Part shown: in pieces, positions 29,463 to 40,491 of the stretch
Numbering within the stretch: position 1 is the stretch's first letter
How the letters are laid out: each line of letters opens with the position of its first letter
NCBI RefSeq assembly: GCF_037975245.1
Contig: NC_092576.1
Location: 39,177,111 to 39,241,110, forward strand
Length of the DNA: 64,000 bases
From: Apostichopus japonicus
Taxonomy: Eukaryota > Echinodermata > Holothuroidea > Aspidochirotida > Stichopodidae
Reading direction: 5' to 3'
The notes under the pieces: model-generated
What the model saw: only the letters and a program-made list of their open reading frames with translations
Told to the model about the DNA's origin: nothing
Database searches by the model: none
Position numbers and translations under genes: made by a program

Positions 29463-30845
29463 CAACTATACATTTAAATTAAAGAACAAGTTAAGCATAT
29501 AGGATGGTGACTTCGAAGTTCGCCCACTTAAGACTTAAAACACCCCAAAACTAAATCTTCTGGTATAAATCATTTGAAAATATACTTCATATGGTGGGAG
29601 AATTTTGTTATAGTACGATACACGGCCAAACTTTCTTTCCTGCAAACTGTTTTCACGTTGTTTTCCAAGAAGATTCTTCGTGATTGTGGAACTGGTATTT
29701 CTTGCTAGAGTATTGCGAATTTCGGCCACGCAACCTACAGTGTGGCGCTGGTAAAAATTGGTGGCGCTGTTGCTCTTTCAGTAATTATAACAGACTTCAT
29801 AGATCTTCGTCATTTTATTGACAAATATGTAAGTAATTTCTTGCACACGGGTCATTTTGGAGAGAAAATAACTGTAGCTTCATACTTTTTGGTGAAATTT
29901 GGCTCTTCCTGTAGGTTTTCATGGTGAAAATCGTGTATTTCTTAGGGTGCCCGAACTTCGCAGTATGGCGAACTTCGCAATACTGACTATACTTTAGTAC
30001 TTACTTCAAAAGGTTCATCGAAAGTACATCAAAGGCTTCCAGAAGATAACTTAGATGTGTAGGTTATCATCTTAGACTCGTACGTATTGTCAAAACCCTT
30101 ACATAACCGACAACGTACATGTAATAGGCCCACCTTTATACTATAGAAACTCTCAAACTAGTCTAGCGTGAGGCTAAGATTACCTAGCATTGTACTAGCT
30201 TAGGCCTAACACTAGTTATATTACGGCTATGCTTAGCCTAAGTTCGGCAAACCTGAAACGAAACAAACATTGGAGGGATGTGAAACAGGCCTATGTTTCA
30301 TAGCCTAGTACTCACCTCTTCAACCAAATCAGTCTCTTCTGTAGCCTTATTCTACTTGAACAATAAGCCGAGACAAAAAAATAAGGGAATTTATGGCCAA
30401 TTTGAACTCGCTACAGAACGAAGTCTTCAGACCTGTACATTTTTTTTACAGCGCTGTAGTGTGTAGATTCACGATCACTTTCACCGGGTTTTCGCAAGTA
30501 GCGCCTGAACTGAAATGCGCGGGCTTTTCTCCTGGGGAGGATGTACGCTCAGGGATCGGCACGATTTGAAAGTTCAGATCGGAATTAAACTTCTCAAACT
30601 TGTCTATTTCGATGAATATTGCAACAAATTGGAAAATTCAACCACTAAATTGGGTATAAATAATCCAGCTAAGACTTTTATTACAGTAAAACAATCATCA
30701 AACGTAAAAATTACATCTTATTTGGCTGCATGGCTAAGGGAAATCAGGCTACTTGAAAGGAAAATAGTTACGTAATATACAAGCTTATATTCCAAACTAA
30801 TAACCTTGAATGGTACAGAAACTGCCAGTGTCCAAAAGTGAACGT
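29463..30845. other. unique DNA; possible decayed inverted-repeat element at 29.5-29.96 kb
   Basis: gaagttcgcccacttaag (29,515) and the reverse complement of cttagggtgcccgaacttcg (29,941-29,960) are partly alike, so a roughly 450-bp miniature element may lie between them. The match is imperfect and no target duplication is clear. The open frames of 60-86 codons here are unrecognised and show no family motif. Confidence 0.4.
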
Positions 30846-30854
30846 CCGTGCTAC

Positions 30855-30925
30855 TAAAGGGCGGATTCTCACATGCCCGCTCTGTACGCGGACACCCTAA
30901 CCACTACGCTATATGGACGCTGATT
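30855..30925 (-). repeat. tRNA-derived fragment (SINE-like head or tRNA pseudogene)
   Basis: Read on the minus strand, TAGCGTAGTGG (30,911-30,901) fits the RNA polymerase III A box TRGYNNARNNG exactly. It is followed at tRNA spacing by a 5-bp anticodon-like stem TCCGC/GCGGG around the 7-base loop GTACAGA, with T at the expected position 33. The T arm is not recognisable downstream. A GGTTCGAAACC box exists, but on the plus strand at 30,937-30,947, outside normal tRNA order. It is best read as a tRNA-derived repeat, not a working tRNA. Confidence 0.45.
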
Positions 30926-30949
30926 GTATGTCCAGAGGTTCGAAACCGG

Positions 30950-31790
30950 TAAGGAAGGTCTATATGTTTGGGACTTGCTATTCTGTTTATTTAAGTCTTG
31001 CTATTCTGTTTATTTAAGTCTTGCATGTGTCTCAAGCATGAATGTATTACGGTACCCTCACAGGATAATACTTCCGTGTCTCAGGTATGCATTTCTTTAA
31101 TGGAATTATATAACGGACACAGGACAATCTTAGCTATTATTTATTTGCATATAGGTGCGTGATTTTTACAAACACCACACGTGAATATGCCATTTTTTTG
31201 GCATAATGCTTATTTTCTCAAGCGATATAAATTATTTTCGACATTTCCGTAAAAACTAAACAGTAATGAACGTCGTTTACGTATTATACACAGGGACGTA
31301 GCTAAGGCCTGATGATTGAGAATGGGTATGGGGGGGGGGGGAAGAGATGTCGTGGCTGAAATTCCAACTGGATGGGATTTGGAGCCACAAAATTCCGACT
31401 GCTGCCTTGTAACCCGCACCCCCCCCCCCCACACCTTACTCTTCAACGATACAGTCAGTGTCAGACAGTCAGTCAGACACTCCATCTTTCGCGACTGCAC
31501 TTTTGTTTTTTCGGTACATTTGTACCACTGGCCCTCACTTCACAAATTTATTAATCACTCTGGTTAGCGAGTAAGCAATGAGTATAAGTTATCTGCTTGA
31601 TAGGCTACATAGACTACCAACTAAAAAAGCTATGTTAATGTAACAAAGGGGAAAACTTTTCTTTTTCAACAAATTATATTCGACGACATAGTGAACTACC
31701 CCAAAATACAGTGCTTTTTCCTAGCGCGCTTAATATTATTTTCTTGGGGGGTGGGGGGGGGGGTTTATCACTCACATGAAAAAAATTAAA
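30950..31790. other. unique DNA with homopolymer G and C tracts
   Basis: Contains G-runs at about 31,329-31,340 and 31,744-31,762 and a C-run at about 31,420-31,430. Overlapping open frames on both strands across these tracts are not supported by any family motif. No gene seen. Confidence 0.6.
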
Positions 31791-31792
31791 TT

Positions 31793-31832
31793 GTTCACTT
31801 CATTCCAACTGAGCATTGGGAATGAAGTGAAC
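31793..31832. repeat. perfect 14-bp inverted repeat at the head of a minisatellite
   Basis: GTTCACTTCATTCC (31,793-31,806) pairs with GGAATGAAGTGAAC (31,819-31,832) around a 12-base loop. The right arm is the first of three direct copies in the following minisatellite; the left arm is the only inverted one. Confidence 0.85.
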
Positions 31833-32150
31833 AGTTAAACATTTTGCAGAAAAATGTTAAGTTGACGAGATACGATAAGTTGCCAATTAAACATTTTGCA
31901 GAAAATTTTACAATCGCTCAATTGGGATGAAGTGAACAATTGAACATTTTGCCCAAAACATGTCCAATTAACGAGATAAGAGAAGTTGTCAATTGAACAT
32001 TTTGCAGAAAATTTTTCAATTGCTCAGATGGAATGAAGTGAACAAGTGAACAATTTGCAGCAAAATGTCCAATACACGAGATATGATAAGTCAATTAAAC
32101 ATTTTTCAATAATTGTTCAATTGCTCAGTTTAAGCAACTAAGCAATCCAA
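31819..32150. repeat. minisatellite, three ~106-bp copies
   Basis: ggRatgaagtgaac recurs at 31,819, 31,924 and 32,030. Each copy is followed by aacattttgc-like blocks, an acgagata block and caattgctca. The copies are diverged. Confidence 0.8.
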
Positions 32151-33037
32151 CATTTTTCTGTTTTTTTTTTGGATAAGATTTTATCTTGTTATTTTAACAA
32201 TTTACTGAAAAATTTCACTTTATGGGCAAAGTTTTTCGTATGTTGATTGCCATTTTAAGCTTCCGTAGAATAACATCGAGCGTTTTAATTGTATACGTTG
32301 TACAGTAGTTTATTAGGCATTTTTTTTAGAGTATTCAAAATCACACGAAGTTTTGTATGGTGGAGTATAAGAACCGCGAGATACAATTTCTTAATATGAC
32401 AAGGAAAACGTGATAAATATGACTGATTAAAGGTCAAGTTTGACCGAAAATTGTATGTCACTCACAAATAGCAAGAATTTATGAAAAATAGAGTGCGACA
32501 GTCGGAAATTCCGTACTCATAAGCGTACGTATACAATTTTAATCTAAGGCTGATGGGTACAGTTTCTTCCTCGTTATGATCCCCCACTATAATTTTCAGT
32601 TGATATATGTTATCAACATATTATGTTAAATTAAAAGTAAGTATAGGTATCATCAACCTATATATGAAATTGATCGCAGAGTCAATCAGGCGTACCGTAA
32701 TCGATTTAGGGAGGGGAAATTGATTGTGGGGTGAGGGGCTTCGGGTTCAAATACGTATACTCATCAAAAGTAGTCTGTAATGGCCCCAAATTACGGCATG
32801 CCGTAATTGCTGGAAGTTTTCAAAAAAGTCCTTTCCTGAAGGTGTTCACTCTCCATATTGTTCGCTGACATGATAAACACACACAACAAGATGACTAAAT
32901 TCCCAGTTAGGTAAATTTCCTCCAAGGTGGTTAATAAAACAGTTTAAGAATTTTAACCTAAGGTGACCACATTTTAATATGTAGCATATATGGGACCAGT
33001 AAATCATACTTAGTATGATAGTAATATTTAGTAGAGT
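32150..33037. other. unique DNA leading into an old direct duplication
   Basis: No gene seen in 32,150-32,760. From about 32,770 to 33,000 the sequence is recognisably related to 42,590-42,840. Shared blocks in the same order are ctttccttgRaggt-like, ctctccaNattgttc, gagaca/gctgaca, caaggtggtNata-like, cNgtttaagaatNtt, gaggtgacca and gcatatatggg. Confidence 0.6.
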
Positions 33038-34231
33038 AGGGTCTACTCGTTTGTATTGGGCTTTAACCTAGTGAAGTTGCATATAACAAGGTTTGAACCT
33101 AACTAGAGACCAAAACTTCCCGGTATGTAACACCTTCGAAAAATAAATGAAGAGGCGCGGGAGGGGGGGGGGGTCGGGGTCGGACAGAGGATTCAAGAAA
33201 TTATGTAATATATTGGCTTCTTAAATAGTGCAGTTCCTAAAGGGTCTACTCGTTTGTATTGGATTTTAATGCCTTCTAAATCGCTTAATTTTAAAACATG
33301 TTCTGTGAAGACTACTATATTTCAGTCATACTTTCCCAAGCATGGGCACAATTCCCCTAAGCGTGGGCACAATAAAGTTACTGTCACACATGCATGTTAA
33401 CCAATATGTATATGTGTATCTATGTATATGTGTCAGGGGGGGGGGGGGGTCAGGTGTCTGAAAGAGGATTCAAGAAAGTATGTAATATATAAGCTTCTTT
33501 TATAGTGCAGTTCCTAAAGGGTCTACTTGTTTATATTGGGTTTAATTCCTTCTAAATTGCTTAATTTTCAAACGGTTTCTGTGAAGACTACTATATTTCA
33601 GTCATACTTTCCCAAGCGTGGGCACAATTCCCCTAAGCGTGGGCACAATAAAGTTACTGTCACACATGCATGTTGACAACATGTATATGTGTATATATGT
33701 ATATGTGTCGGGGGGGGGGGGGGTTGGGTCGGGTGTCTGAAAGAGGATTCAAGAAAGTATGTAACATATAGGCTTCTTTTATAGTGCAGTTCCTAAAGGG
33801 TCTACTCGTTTGTATTGGGTTTTAATGCTTTCTAAATCGCTTAATTTTCGAACAGTTTCTGTGAAGACTACTATATTTCAGTCATACTTTCTCAAGCGTG
33901 GGCACAATTCCCCTAAGCGTGGGCACAATAAAGTTACTGTCACACATGCATGTTAACCAATATGTATACATGTGTATCTATGTATATGTGTCAGGGGGGG
34001 GGGTCGGGGGTCGGAAAGAGGATTCAAGAAAGTATGTAATATATAGGCTTCTTTAATAGTGCAGTTCCTAAAGGGTCTACTCGTTTGTATTGGGTTTTAA
34101 TGCTTTCTAAATCGCTTAATTTTCGAACAGTTTCTGTGAAGACTACTATATTTCAGTCATACTTTCCCAAGCGTGGGCACAATTCCCCTAAGCGTGGGCA
34201 CAATAAAGTTACTGTCACGCATGCATGTTAA
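33038..34231. repeat. tandem repeat, ~278-bp unit (left of the transposon)
   Basis: The landmark agggtctactcgtttgtattgg occurs at about 33,038, 33,239, 33,518, 33,797 and 34,072. Each complete unit contains catactttcccaagc, a twin gcgtgggcacaa block, cacacatgcatgttaacc, a tatgtgtat run and a G-run of 9-15. The TTAA within catgcatgTTAAccaatatg is the insertion site of the neighbouring transposon; units at about 33,397 and 33,955 show the uninterrupted site. Confidence 0.9.
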
Positions 34232-34245
34232 AGGGGCGTGGTCGT
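34232..34245 (+). repeat. left terminal inverted repeat of the transposon
   Basis: AGGGGCGTGGTCGT directly follows the TTAA target copy. It differs from the right terminus at the third base only. Confidence 0.9.
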
Positions 34246-34452
34246 CATGAAATATCGACAGCAATTTAATTTTCAATTGTTCATTGTGATGTAAGAGGTT
34301 TTAACAGGGGGAAAAATAAATTCGTTTTTAGTATTCAATGTCAAGCTTTTAAAATTTAAAAATATATAAATTACAATATTTTAAATGATTACACTATGCA
34401 AAAAGATCGGAGGTGACTGGTAAGATGGATTCTACTTTAGGTAAGAGAGAAG

Positions 34453-34459
34453 TATAAAT
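34453..34459 (+). promoter_or_regulatory. possible TATA box of the CXC/P2X7-like gene
   Basis: TATAAAT stands about 220 bp inside the left end and about 300 bp before the proposed start codon at 34,751, in a suitable place for the only plus-strand gene of the element. Support is from position and motif only. Confidence 0.35.
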
Positions 34460-34750
34460 GGTATCTGACCACTAATTTCCAAGAAGTCTGCCGAACACAT
34501 GTGTGCAAAACACAGGCGTTGTTGCCACAGCGGCAATATGAAGTGCATGCGCTACATAATGTACAGTCCTCATCGCACTAACCGAATCGGAACCGTTGCT
34601 GTGTGTGCTGTATGTGTGTCTACAGACTTACAGTACAGGCAACCAGTTGACAACTCACCTTCAACATATGACAGTACCACCGCCGAAACATTCAATCGAA
34701 CGTATATTTTGTGAATTTCGAAAAACCTTCTTTGAAAATTACAAAAGAAG

Positions 34751-34966
34751 ATGTCATCTGAACTAGCGTTACAATCATCATGGGATTCACGATTTTCCGG
34801 TGGAGTTCCTTCATGTTGTAATTGTAATAAGACAAGTCAGAGACAGCCCAGCACTAGGACTAGGGGCCGAGCAGGAGCTGGGTGTCCGTGCAAGGGACTA
34901 GGGGCCTACTGCAATTCTTTCTGTACGTGTGGCACAAAAAGGAAAGCTTGCCAGAATAAACCTACG
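34751..34966 (+). CDS. exon 1: CXC-type cysteine-rich segment
   Basis: 72 codons from ATG. The start is chosen because it is the first ATG in the open frame before the cysteine cluster. The exon ends CCT ACG before gtatgt. Ten cysteines fall in residues 22-67. Confidence 0.75.
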
Positions 34967-37610
34967 GTATGTTAATAACTGACAACACAGCGTCTAGGTT
35001 AAGGTAGGCTAGGCATAAATGTGTCATTAGTAAGCCTAGGTCTATTATTAACTGGTAATGGTATAAGGCGAAGGTTAAGGGTGCTCTCGGCGTGCAAACG
35101 AATCGTCAAATATAATGCATGGTTGGAAGGGAGGGTGTCATATGCACTTACAACTTGAATTTTAATGTACAAGGCCTTATTTCATCAGCAAAGAAATTAT
35201 TTATTTATTATTACTATATTAGGCCTAGGCTAAGTCTAGTAAGTTAAGTGTATATATAGGCGTATGCTTATAATTATAAAGTGAACCAAATAAAAGTAGC
35301 CCTATAGGCTTGGGCGCTTGACATAAAAAGGGTTAAACGAGAATATGACATTGCTTTGGGGAGTGAGGGCGATTAGGGGATGGTTGTGGGATTAGGGGAT
35401 GGTTGTGACCAGCATGGCAAGCCCTAATACAAACATGGTAATAATCTAGGACTATAGGATTAAGCTGGTATAGTACTGTACATACAGCAGTGGTTCTATA
35501 CCGTGGGGTGTGAGCCAGGGATTAGGGGATGGTTGTGACCAGCATGGCAAGCCCTGATACAAACCTGGTAAGGATCTAGTACTAAATGGGTACTGCTGGT
35601 ATAGTACTGTACGCACAGCAGTGATTCTTTACCGTGGGGTGAGACCAGGGAGCTATACTCTGTATGAATAACAACTGTCCAGACAGATTAAAGCCCATAT
35701 GCCTATACTATAATGATATCTAGAGCATCACCATCTGATATCTACACTCAAACAGGCTCAAAGCCAGCAATGCTAGAAATATTGCATTCATAAGTGTCTT
35801 TTGAATTTTTTTCTTTATACAGGATTTGTCAGACACTAGTGATAGTGAGATCTCACCAAATGAGCATGCAGCAGGTGAAGATGATAGTGCACCTGGGCAG
35901 CAGAATGTGGCTTCAAACGAAAATGAATCTCAACTTCAGGTTGGCATAGCACACACTTTCCACTTTACTAAATATTTACATTACGTTGATGATCATAGAC
36001 TACAAAAATCATAACGTATGCAGATTATGATGCATATGATAATGTACTGTAGTACAAGGTTATGTCACAATGAGCAACTGCCCAATGTTAAAAGACCAAA
36101 ATTTGTCCAGATTATGATGCATATAATACAATGTTGTACAAGTTTATGTCACAATGTGCAACTGTGCCCACTGTTATCAGACCAATATTTGCTTATTTTT
36201 CTATTTATAATTTATGTTGTACCGAATTCTTATAACAAAGAATATTGTCACACATACATTGGTGCAGTTGGACACCTTAGTGTCAGACACACCGGCAAAT
36301 CTCCAGAGAGTGATATTCAGATTGCAGCCAATACAGGTTTATGAAGTTCCCTAACAGAAGCAAACTATGTGATGTCACCATGCATGATGATTGGGCTGAA
36401 ACCACCCCCCCCCCAATTCATAAACCCAAAGTAATTTATCCACACCAGATATTCATTCAAAATATTAAAGTGTAATGAAAACTCAAAATCATAATACATT
36501 TCCAGCTAAAAATTTAACATTCCAAAATATGTCAGATTTTAAGGTTTTCAGTAAATAAAGATTAGAATATGAAAGTATAGCTTCTGAGGAATGTCAGTCT
36601 TTGTGAAATCAAAGAAAACCACATTTTGTCTCTTTCAATGATAACCAAACTAGTTATCTATCAAGATGAGTATTATGTTTTGTTTCACGTGAATGGCTGC
36701 GGTCCATTTTTTTTTGGTATGAAATCAAATGAAATGTTTGTGTTCAATTCTTTCTTAAAGGGATATTCCAGTGGCTGAAAATGTGACATTTTTGTGGATA
36801 AGATAAATTCCACACTGTTAGGGTTTCTGTGTTAAGAATGCCATCAAAATGCATCTTTGTGATTATTTTCATCTGTGAAGAACTGAATGAAATAGCTCAT
36901 AAATAGACATTGTATTTGAAGTGCCATGATTGCATCATTCACTCTGCTGTGTTCCACATGCATTCACAAAATACCAAAATTTCACCATTCAGAGTGCTAT
37001 GAGGTAGTGAGTTTGACCCAAAAAATATCCTGCATTTTTACTAGCAGCCAATTTCCCTGCTATCTCTTAATATGTTCATGATTGTACTGAAGGAATAAAC
37101 AAGCTATTTTCAATTTTCCAACAGATGTATGTACAAGGATTGTCACGAGAACAGTTAGAGCAGGTTGCAGTAGAGCTTCTCAGCAGAAACCCAGATGCTC
37201 ACAGTGATCTCACTGTGCCAAACCAACCTGAGGAAGTGACTGCTTCTCGTGAAGTCCCTTCGTGGTGCAAATGTCTGCAATGTGTAGAGATGCTAACTGA
37301 TGCGGAAAAGAAGTGCTGCACAAACAGGGTGCAACAATGTGTAACTTACTCGGATGCATTTAGGGATATTTGCCTTAATGCACACATCTTGGGTGTAAAT
37401 ATGCGCAAGGGAGAGGATGATCTTGCTTGAACCAACAGGAACTACAGACATTATGCTTACAGAAATTTTATTTACTTGAAGTTTGGTCGCCTAGGTAGAG
37501 GAAATAGAATGGTATTGCCATCCTGTTGCATCTCAAAGATAAGGGAAAGATTTCCATATGTGGATGGACAATATGTAGGATTCAATCCTGGCAACTACCT
37601 CATCGATTAA
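34751..37610 (+). CDS. CXC / P2X7 C-terminal-like zinc-binding protein of the transposon; three exons, one in-frame TGA
   Basis: Proposed exons are 34,751-34,966, 35,823-35,939 and 37,125-37,610; all joins are phase 0 with good sites (ACG/gtatgt, tatacag/GAT, CAG/gttggc, ccaacag/ATG). Residues 22-68 form a cysteine-rich segment (CCNC, then CPCKGLGAYCNSFCTC, then C) like tesmin/CXC-type zinc motifs. Exon 2 is acidic and Ser/Glu-rich, a likely linker. Exon 3 opens with a helix-like LSREQLEQVAVELLSRNP and then carries the P2X7-C-terminal-like pattern WCKCLQC, EKKCC and later GRLGRGNRMVLPSC with FPYVDGQYVGF. Codon 213 is TGA (37,428-37,430), after which 59 further codons continue the same domain to TAA at 37,608. 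The TGA is thus a nonsense change, a polymorphism or a read-through site. Family relatives in many invertebrates are uncharacterised; DNA or chromatin binding is only inferred. Confidence 0.82.
35391..35650. repeat. 130-bp tandem duplication in intron 1 of the accessory gene
   Basis: attaggggatggttgtgacc starts both 35,391 and 35,521. Each copy proceeds through ggcaagccct, tatagtactgta and taccgtggggtg. A partial third head lies at 35,372. Confidence 0.85.
35823..35939 (+). CDS. exon 2: acidic linker
   Basis: 39 codons between tttctttatacag and gttggc, phase 0 on both sides. The peptide is Asp/Glu/Ser-rich (for example DLSDTSDSEISP) with no domain seen. Confidence 0.7.
36021..36190. repeat. 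87-bp tandem duplication in intron 2 of the accessory gene
   Basis: cagattatgatgcatat occurs at 36,021 and 36,108, each followed by gtacaaggtt/gtacaagttt, atgtcacaatg and gcaactg. Confidence 0.8.
37125..37610 (+). pseudogene. exon 3: P2X7 C-terminal-like domain with internal TGA
   Basis: 162 codons from the acceptor ccaacag to TAA at 37,608-37,610, with a single stop TGA at 37,428. Family landmarks continue in the same frame on both sides of the TGA (WCKCLQC before; YRHYAYRNF and GRLGRGNR after), so no frameshift is involved. The last two-fifths of the domain would be lost without read-through. Confidence 0.85.
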
Positions 37611-37675
37611 GAGAGAAAACAGTTTGAAAAGAAACCATATTGCCACAGTCGTAGTGATAAATTTGTAGTAATTGT

Positions 37676-38080
37676 TAACTTAAGTGGGGTGATGGCGGCA
37701 GAGTGGGGTGAGGGGTAACGGGTTGTTACTCCAAGCAGTGAAACATTGTTGAAGGTAAACTGATTACTTCATGGTTTGTGATAGGGATTTCAATCCTATT
37801 AACAACCTTTCGTAGAGTGATGGTAATTTCTTTTCTTATGTATATAGACAGTAGTAACCTATGTGGGATGATGGTGGGTGGGGCTGTGGGAGGCGTTTTT
37901 GTTACTCCAAGCAGTGAAACATTGTTGAAGGTAAACTGATTATTTCATGGTTTTCAAGTTTATAGAGAGTGTTAACCTAAGCAGGGTGGAGGGGAAGGGG
38001 TGTTATTGTTCTTCCAAGGAGTGAAAGAAGTTTGCAAATTATGCTGAAAGGTAAAATATTTATTTCTTGTTTTGAAAGGT
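37676..38080. repeat. three diverged tandem copies between the two convergent genes
   Basis: gttactccaagcagtgaaac occurs at 37,725 and 37,901, with a third diverged form at about 38,008 (gttcttccaaggagtgaaag). Each is preceded by a G-rich gtgggg-like stretch and followed by aaggtaaa and a tatttc-like block. The copies lie in the gap between the two gene ends and may hold both 3' ends; AATAAA at 38,167 suits the plus-strand gene. Confidence 0.75.
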
Positions 38081-38280
38081 ATGAAAAGACACGATCAGGG
38101 GAAAAAGTTAGAATGTAGGTGGCAAATAGCAAATGCAGATCCAAATAATACAGATGTGAGCACTCCAATAAAGGTATAAAAAGTTCAAATTTAGTTGATG
38201 ACAATGTATTCTCTTTTCTTTCTCTCAAAAAATGAAGTATTATCACAGCCATTGTGATGTGTTATAGACAGTTAAAAACC

Positions 38281-38890
38281 ATGAATGCTATCAGACCAAG
38301 TTGCCAAGCTTGTACTACTTTTAATTTTGATAAATGACCTCTTAAACAGCTGAGTTTCATCTATTACAGGGGCTGGACTACAGTAGGTAGTCTAAAGATA
38401 CTAGAACGTCATAACCCTACTAAAAGCCCCATTGACTTGCATGTTAAACCATTACAATAATATGTTCGTTAGTCTAGATAGAAGTTCTGACTTTATGCTA
38501 CTCACCACTGGATAAGACTACAGTTTGCCACCTCAGATGCATGCAAAACTCAGTGACAATACTTAAGACTTTAAGGCATCAATCAAATGACATGTTTACA
38601 GTGTGTTACAAGGATAAAATAGTATTGAATGTAATCCAAGGGCTCTGTTTTTGACATGAAAATCAAAGAACATGCTTTGCTTGACTTGTAACATAGTAAT
38701 AATAAAGTTGATCTAAATTAAATGAACGAGTAAAGTAGGGAGTCTTTAAATAACTCTTTAAGTGTAGTAAATTTAGCACACATCAAGACTTAACTTTATA
38801 TAACATCTCTCCGAGCCATTAAGAGTGCTAATCAATAACAAATCAAGTGAAATAAAACTGCATCTCGTTTCCTAAATTAACCATTGTAGC
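38281..38890. other. intergenic space between the convergent transposon genes
   Basis: AT-rich, with no coding signal on either strand. It probably holds the 3' untranslated end of the minus-strand transposase. Confidence 0.5.
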
Positions 38891-40491
38891 TTAGGAATGC
38901 CCCATGTCAGCTGAATTTGCAAATCTAAGCTGGTACTGTGCAAGTAAAACACTCATACTAGGCTTTGGAGCACTGCCAATATTTGGTTTGATGATTTTTG
39001 GGTGATCTTCAGGTAGGACTACTCTGGCCAATAAATGGCACTGATTCTCTTGTCTGAGCAGAAAGACAGTTTTCATCAATTCAGGAATGTAATCAAAAGC
39101 CTTAGGCACTTTGACTTTTTGAGGCCCCATTGTTTTGATCTTTAACTATACTTTGCCAGATACATTGGTTTGCAATGTGATACTTGTGATCGATAGCAGC
39201 CAGTAGCATTCTAGTTACATATCCATCATAAGAATAAGCACAACATTTATTGGCATACATTAGCATATGATTGTGAAATGATTCAAGAGACCAGTATGCT
39301 TGAAATTTTTGTAATATGGAAAAGTGTTAAGAAATTGCTTCTTGAGTATGGAAGAGCTAAGAGCTTCATGTGACGGTGATCCCTTCTTCAGATAAGGCTT
39401 ACTATGGTCGTTTTCACATAGGTGGTGATGACTACATTCACCAGGTGTACCATCAATTGATAACAATTACTGGTGTTCGTCTACAATGTGGTGGAGAAGT
39501 GACAGCAAAATTGACTTGATTGTGATATCATTACCACCGCACTCTTTAGTGGAGTACCAGAAATTATTACGTTATAGCAGGCATACATAAGTGCAGATCG
39601 GTGTTCTCTTTGGTATTTGCTACGTTAGAGAGTTTCTTGACAAGGTTCTTTGCCCCATGCCAAACATCCACTTGATGAGAAATTCCATCATATATTGTAC
39701 ACATTTTTATTAGTTGTGCCTTTATCAAAACATGGGCATCTGTCACTACTTCGCAGATTTTAAATTATTTCATTAGAAAATCCAATAATCTCTCAAATCC
39801 AACTCTTTCCATGTTTGGACTTTTCCCCCTACTTCACTAACATCAACTACCTCTAAATGCAAACTCTTGGAAGAATCTTCATCCATGAAGCTGTAAGTAC
39901 AGTATTGCGCACAATGCCCAGGGGAGTCTGTTCTAGCATCTCCTGCTACACATAAACCTCTGTCTTTAAGTTTGCAGAATTCTGCCTTTTGGACCTTCTG
40001 CCAAGTAGCTGTAACAGCTGGAGTTACATACAACCTTTGAACACGTAGAAATGTGTTGCTTACAAAAACAAATTTGGAAACTTTAAAATACAATGCCATT
40101 TTAGAATAATTGTTTCCTGAAATGGTTACAGCTGACGAATATTGAATGTTACCTGAAAAGATACCACAAAATCTGTTTTGTGAGTACCATTTTCCACACA
40201 AGGCCATCTTCACACTTCCAAGAAAAAATAATTGCTGCACCAATAGCACTCCATTGATAAGATATGATTTTAGTACAGTTTGTGTGTGTGCAGTACTCCC
40301 CATGTATTAACTTCAGCAGTTCTTACAATTTGTTTATAGATACAATACATTTCGCTTCCTCAATTATACCAAGAGTTTCCCCTGAGGGGTAGTTATCTGG
40401 AAGAGACTCTTCACTCTGTTTTTCTGAGGAGTCCATCTCAAGCTCTGGAGGAAACACCTCACTCTCTACAGTTTCATTAGGGAGTAACTCT
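38891..40491 (-). pseudogene. transposase exon 3 (catalytic region, multiple lesions)
   Basis: Starts after ttttcacag and runs to TAA at 38,893-38,891. It contains all catalytic landmarks of the transposase but in several frames, so only fragments such as the 176-codon stretch 40,303-39,773 and the 79-codon tail 39,130-38,891 remain open. Confidence 0.82.

Noticed and set aside
34499..34714. 71-codon plus-strand frame before the CXC exon
   Set aside because: It ends with a stop before the CXC frame, has random composition and probably lies in the 5' untranslated region.
37428..37430. TGA as selenocysteine
   Set aside because: Family members have no cysteine or selenocysteine need at this place that I know of, and no selenocysteine-insertion hairpin was recognised downstream.
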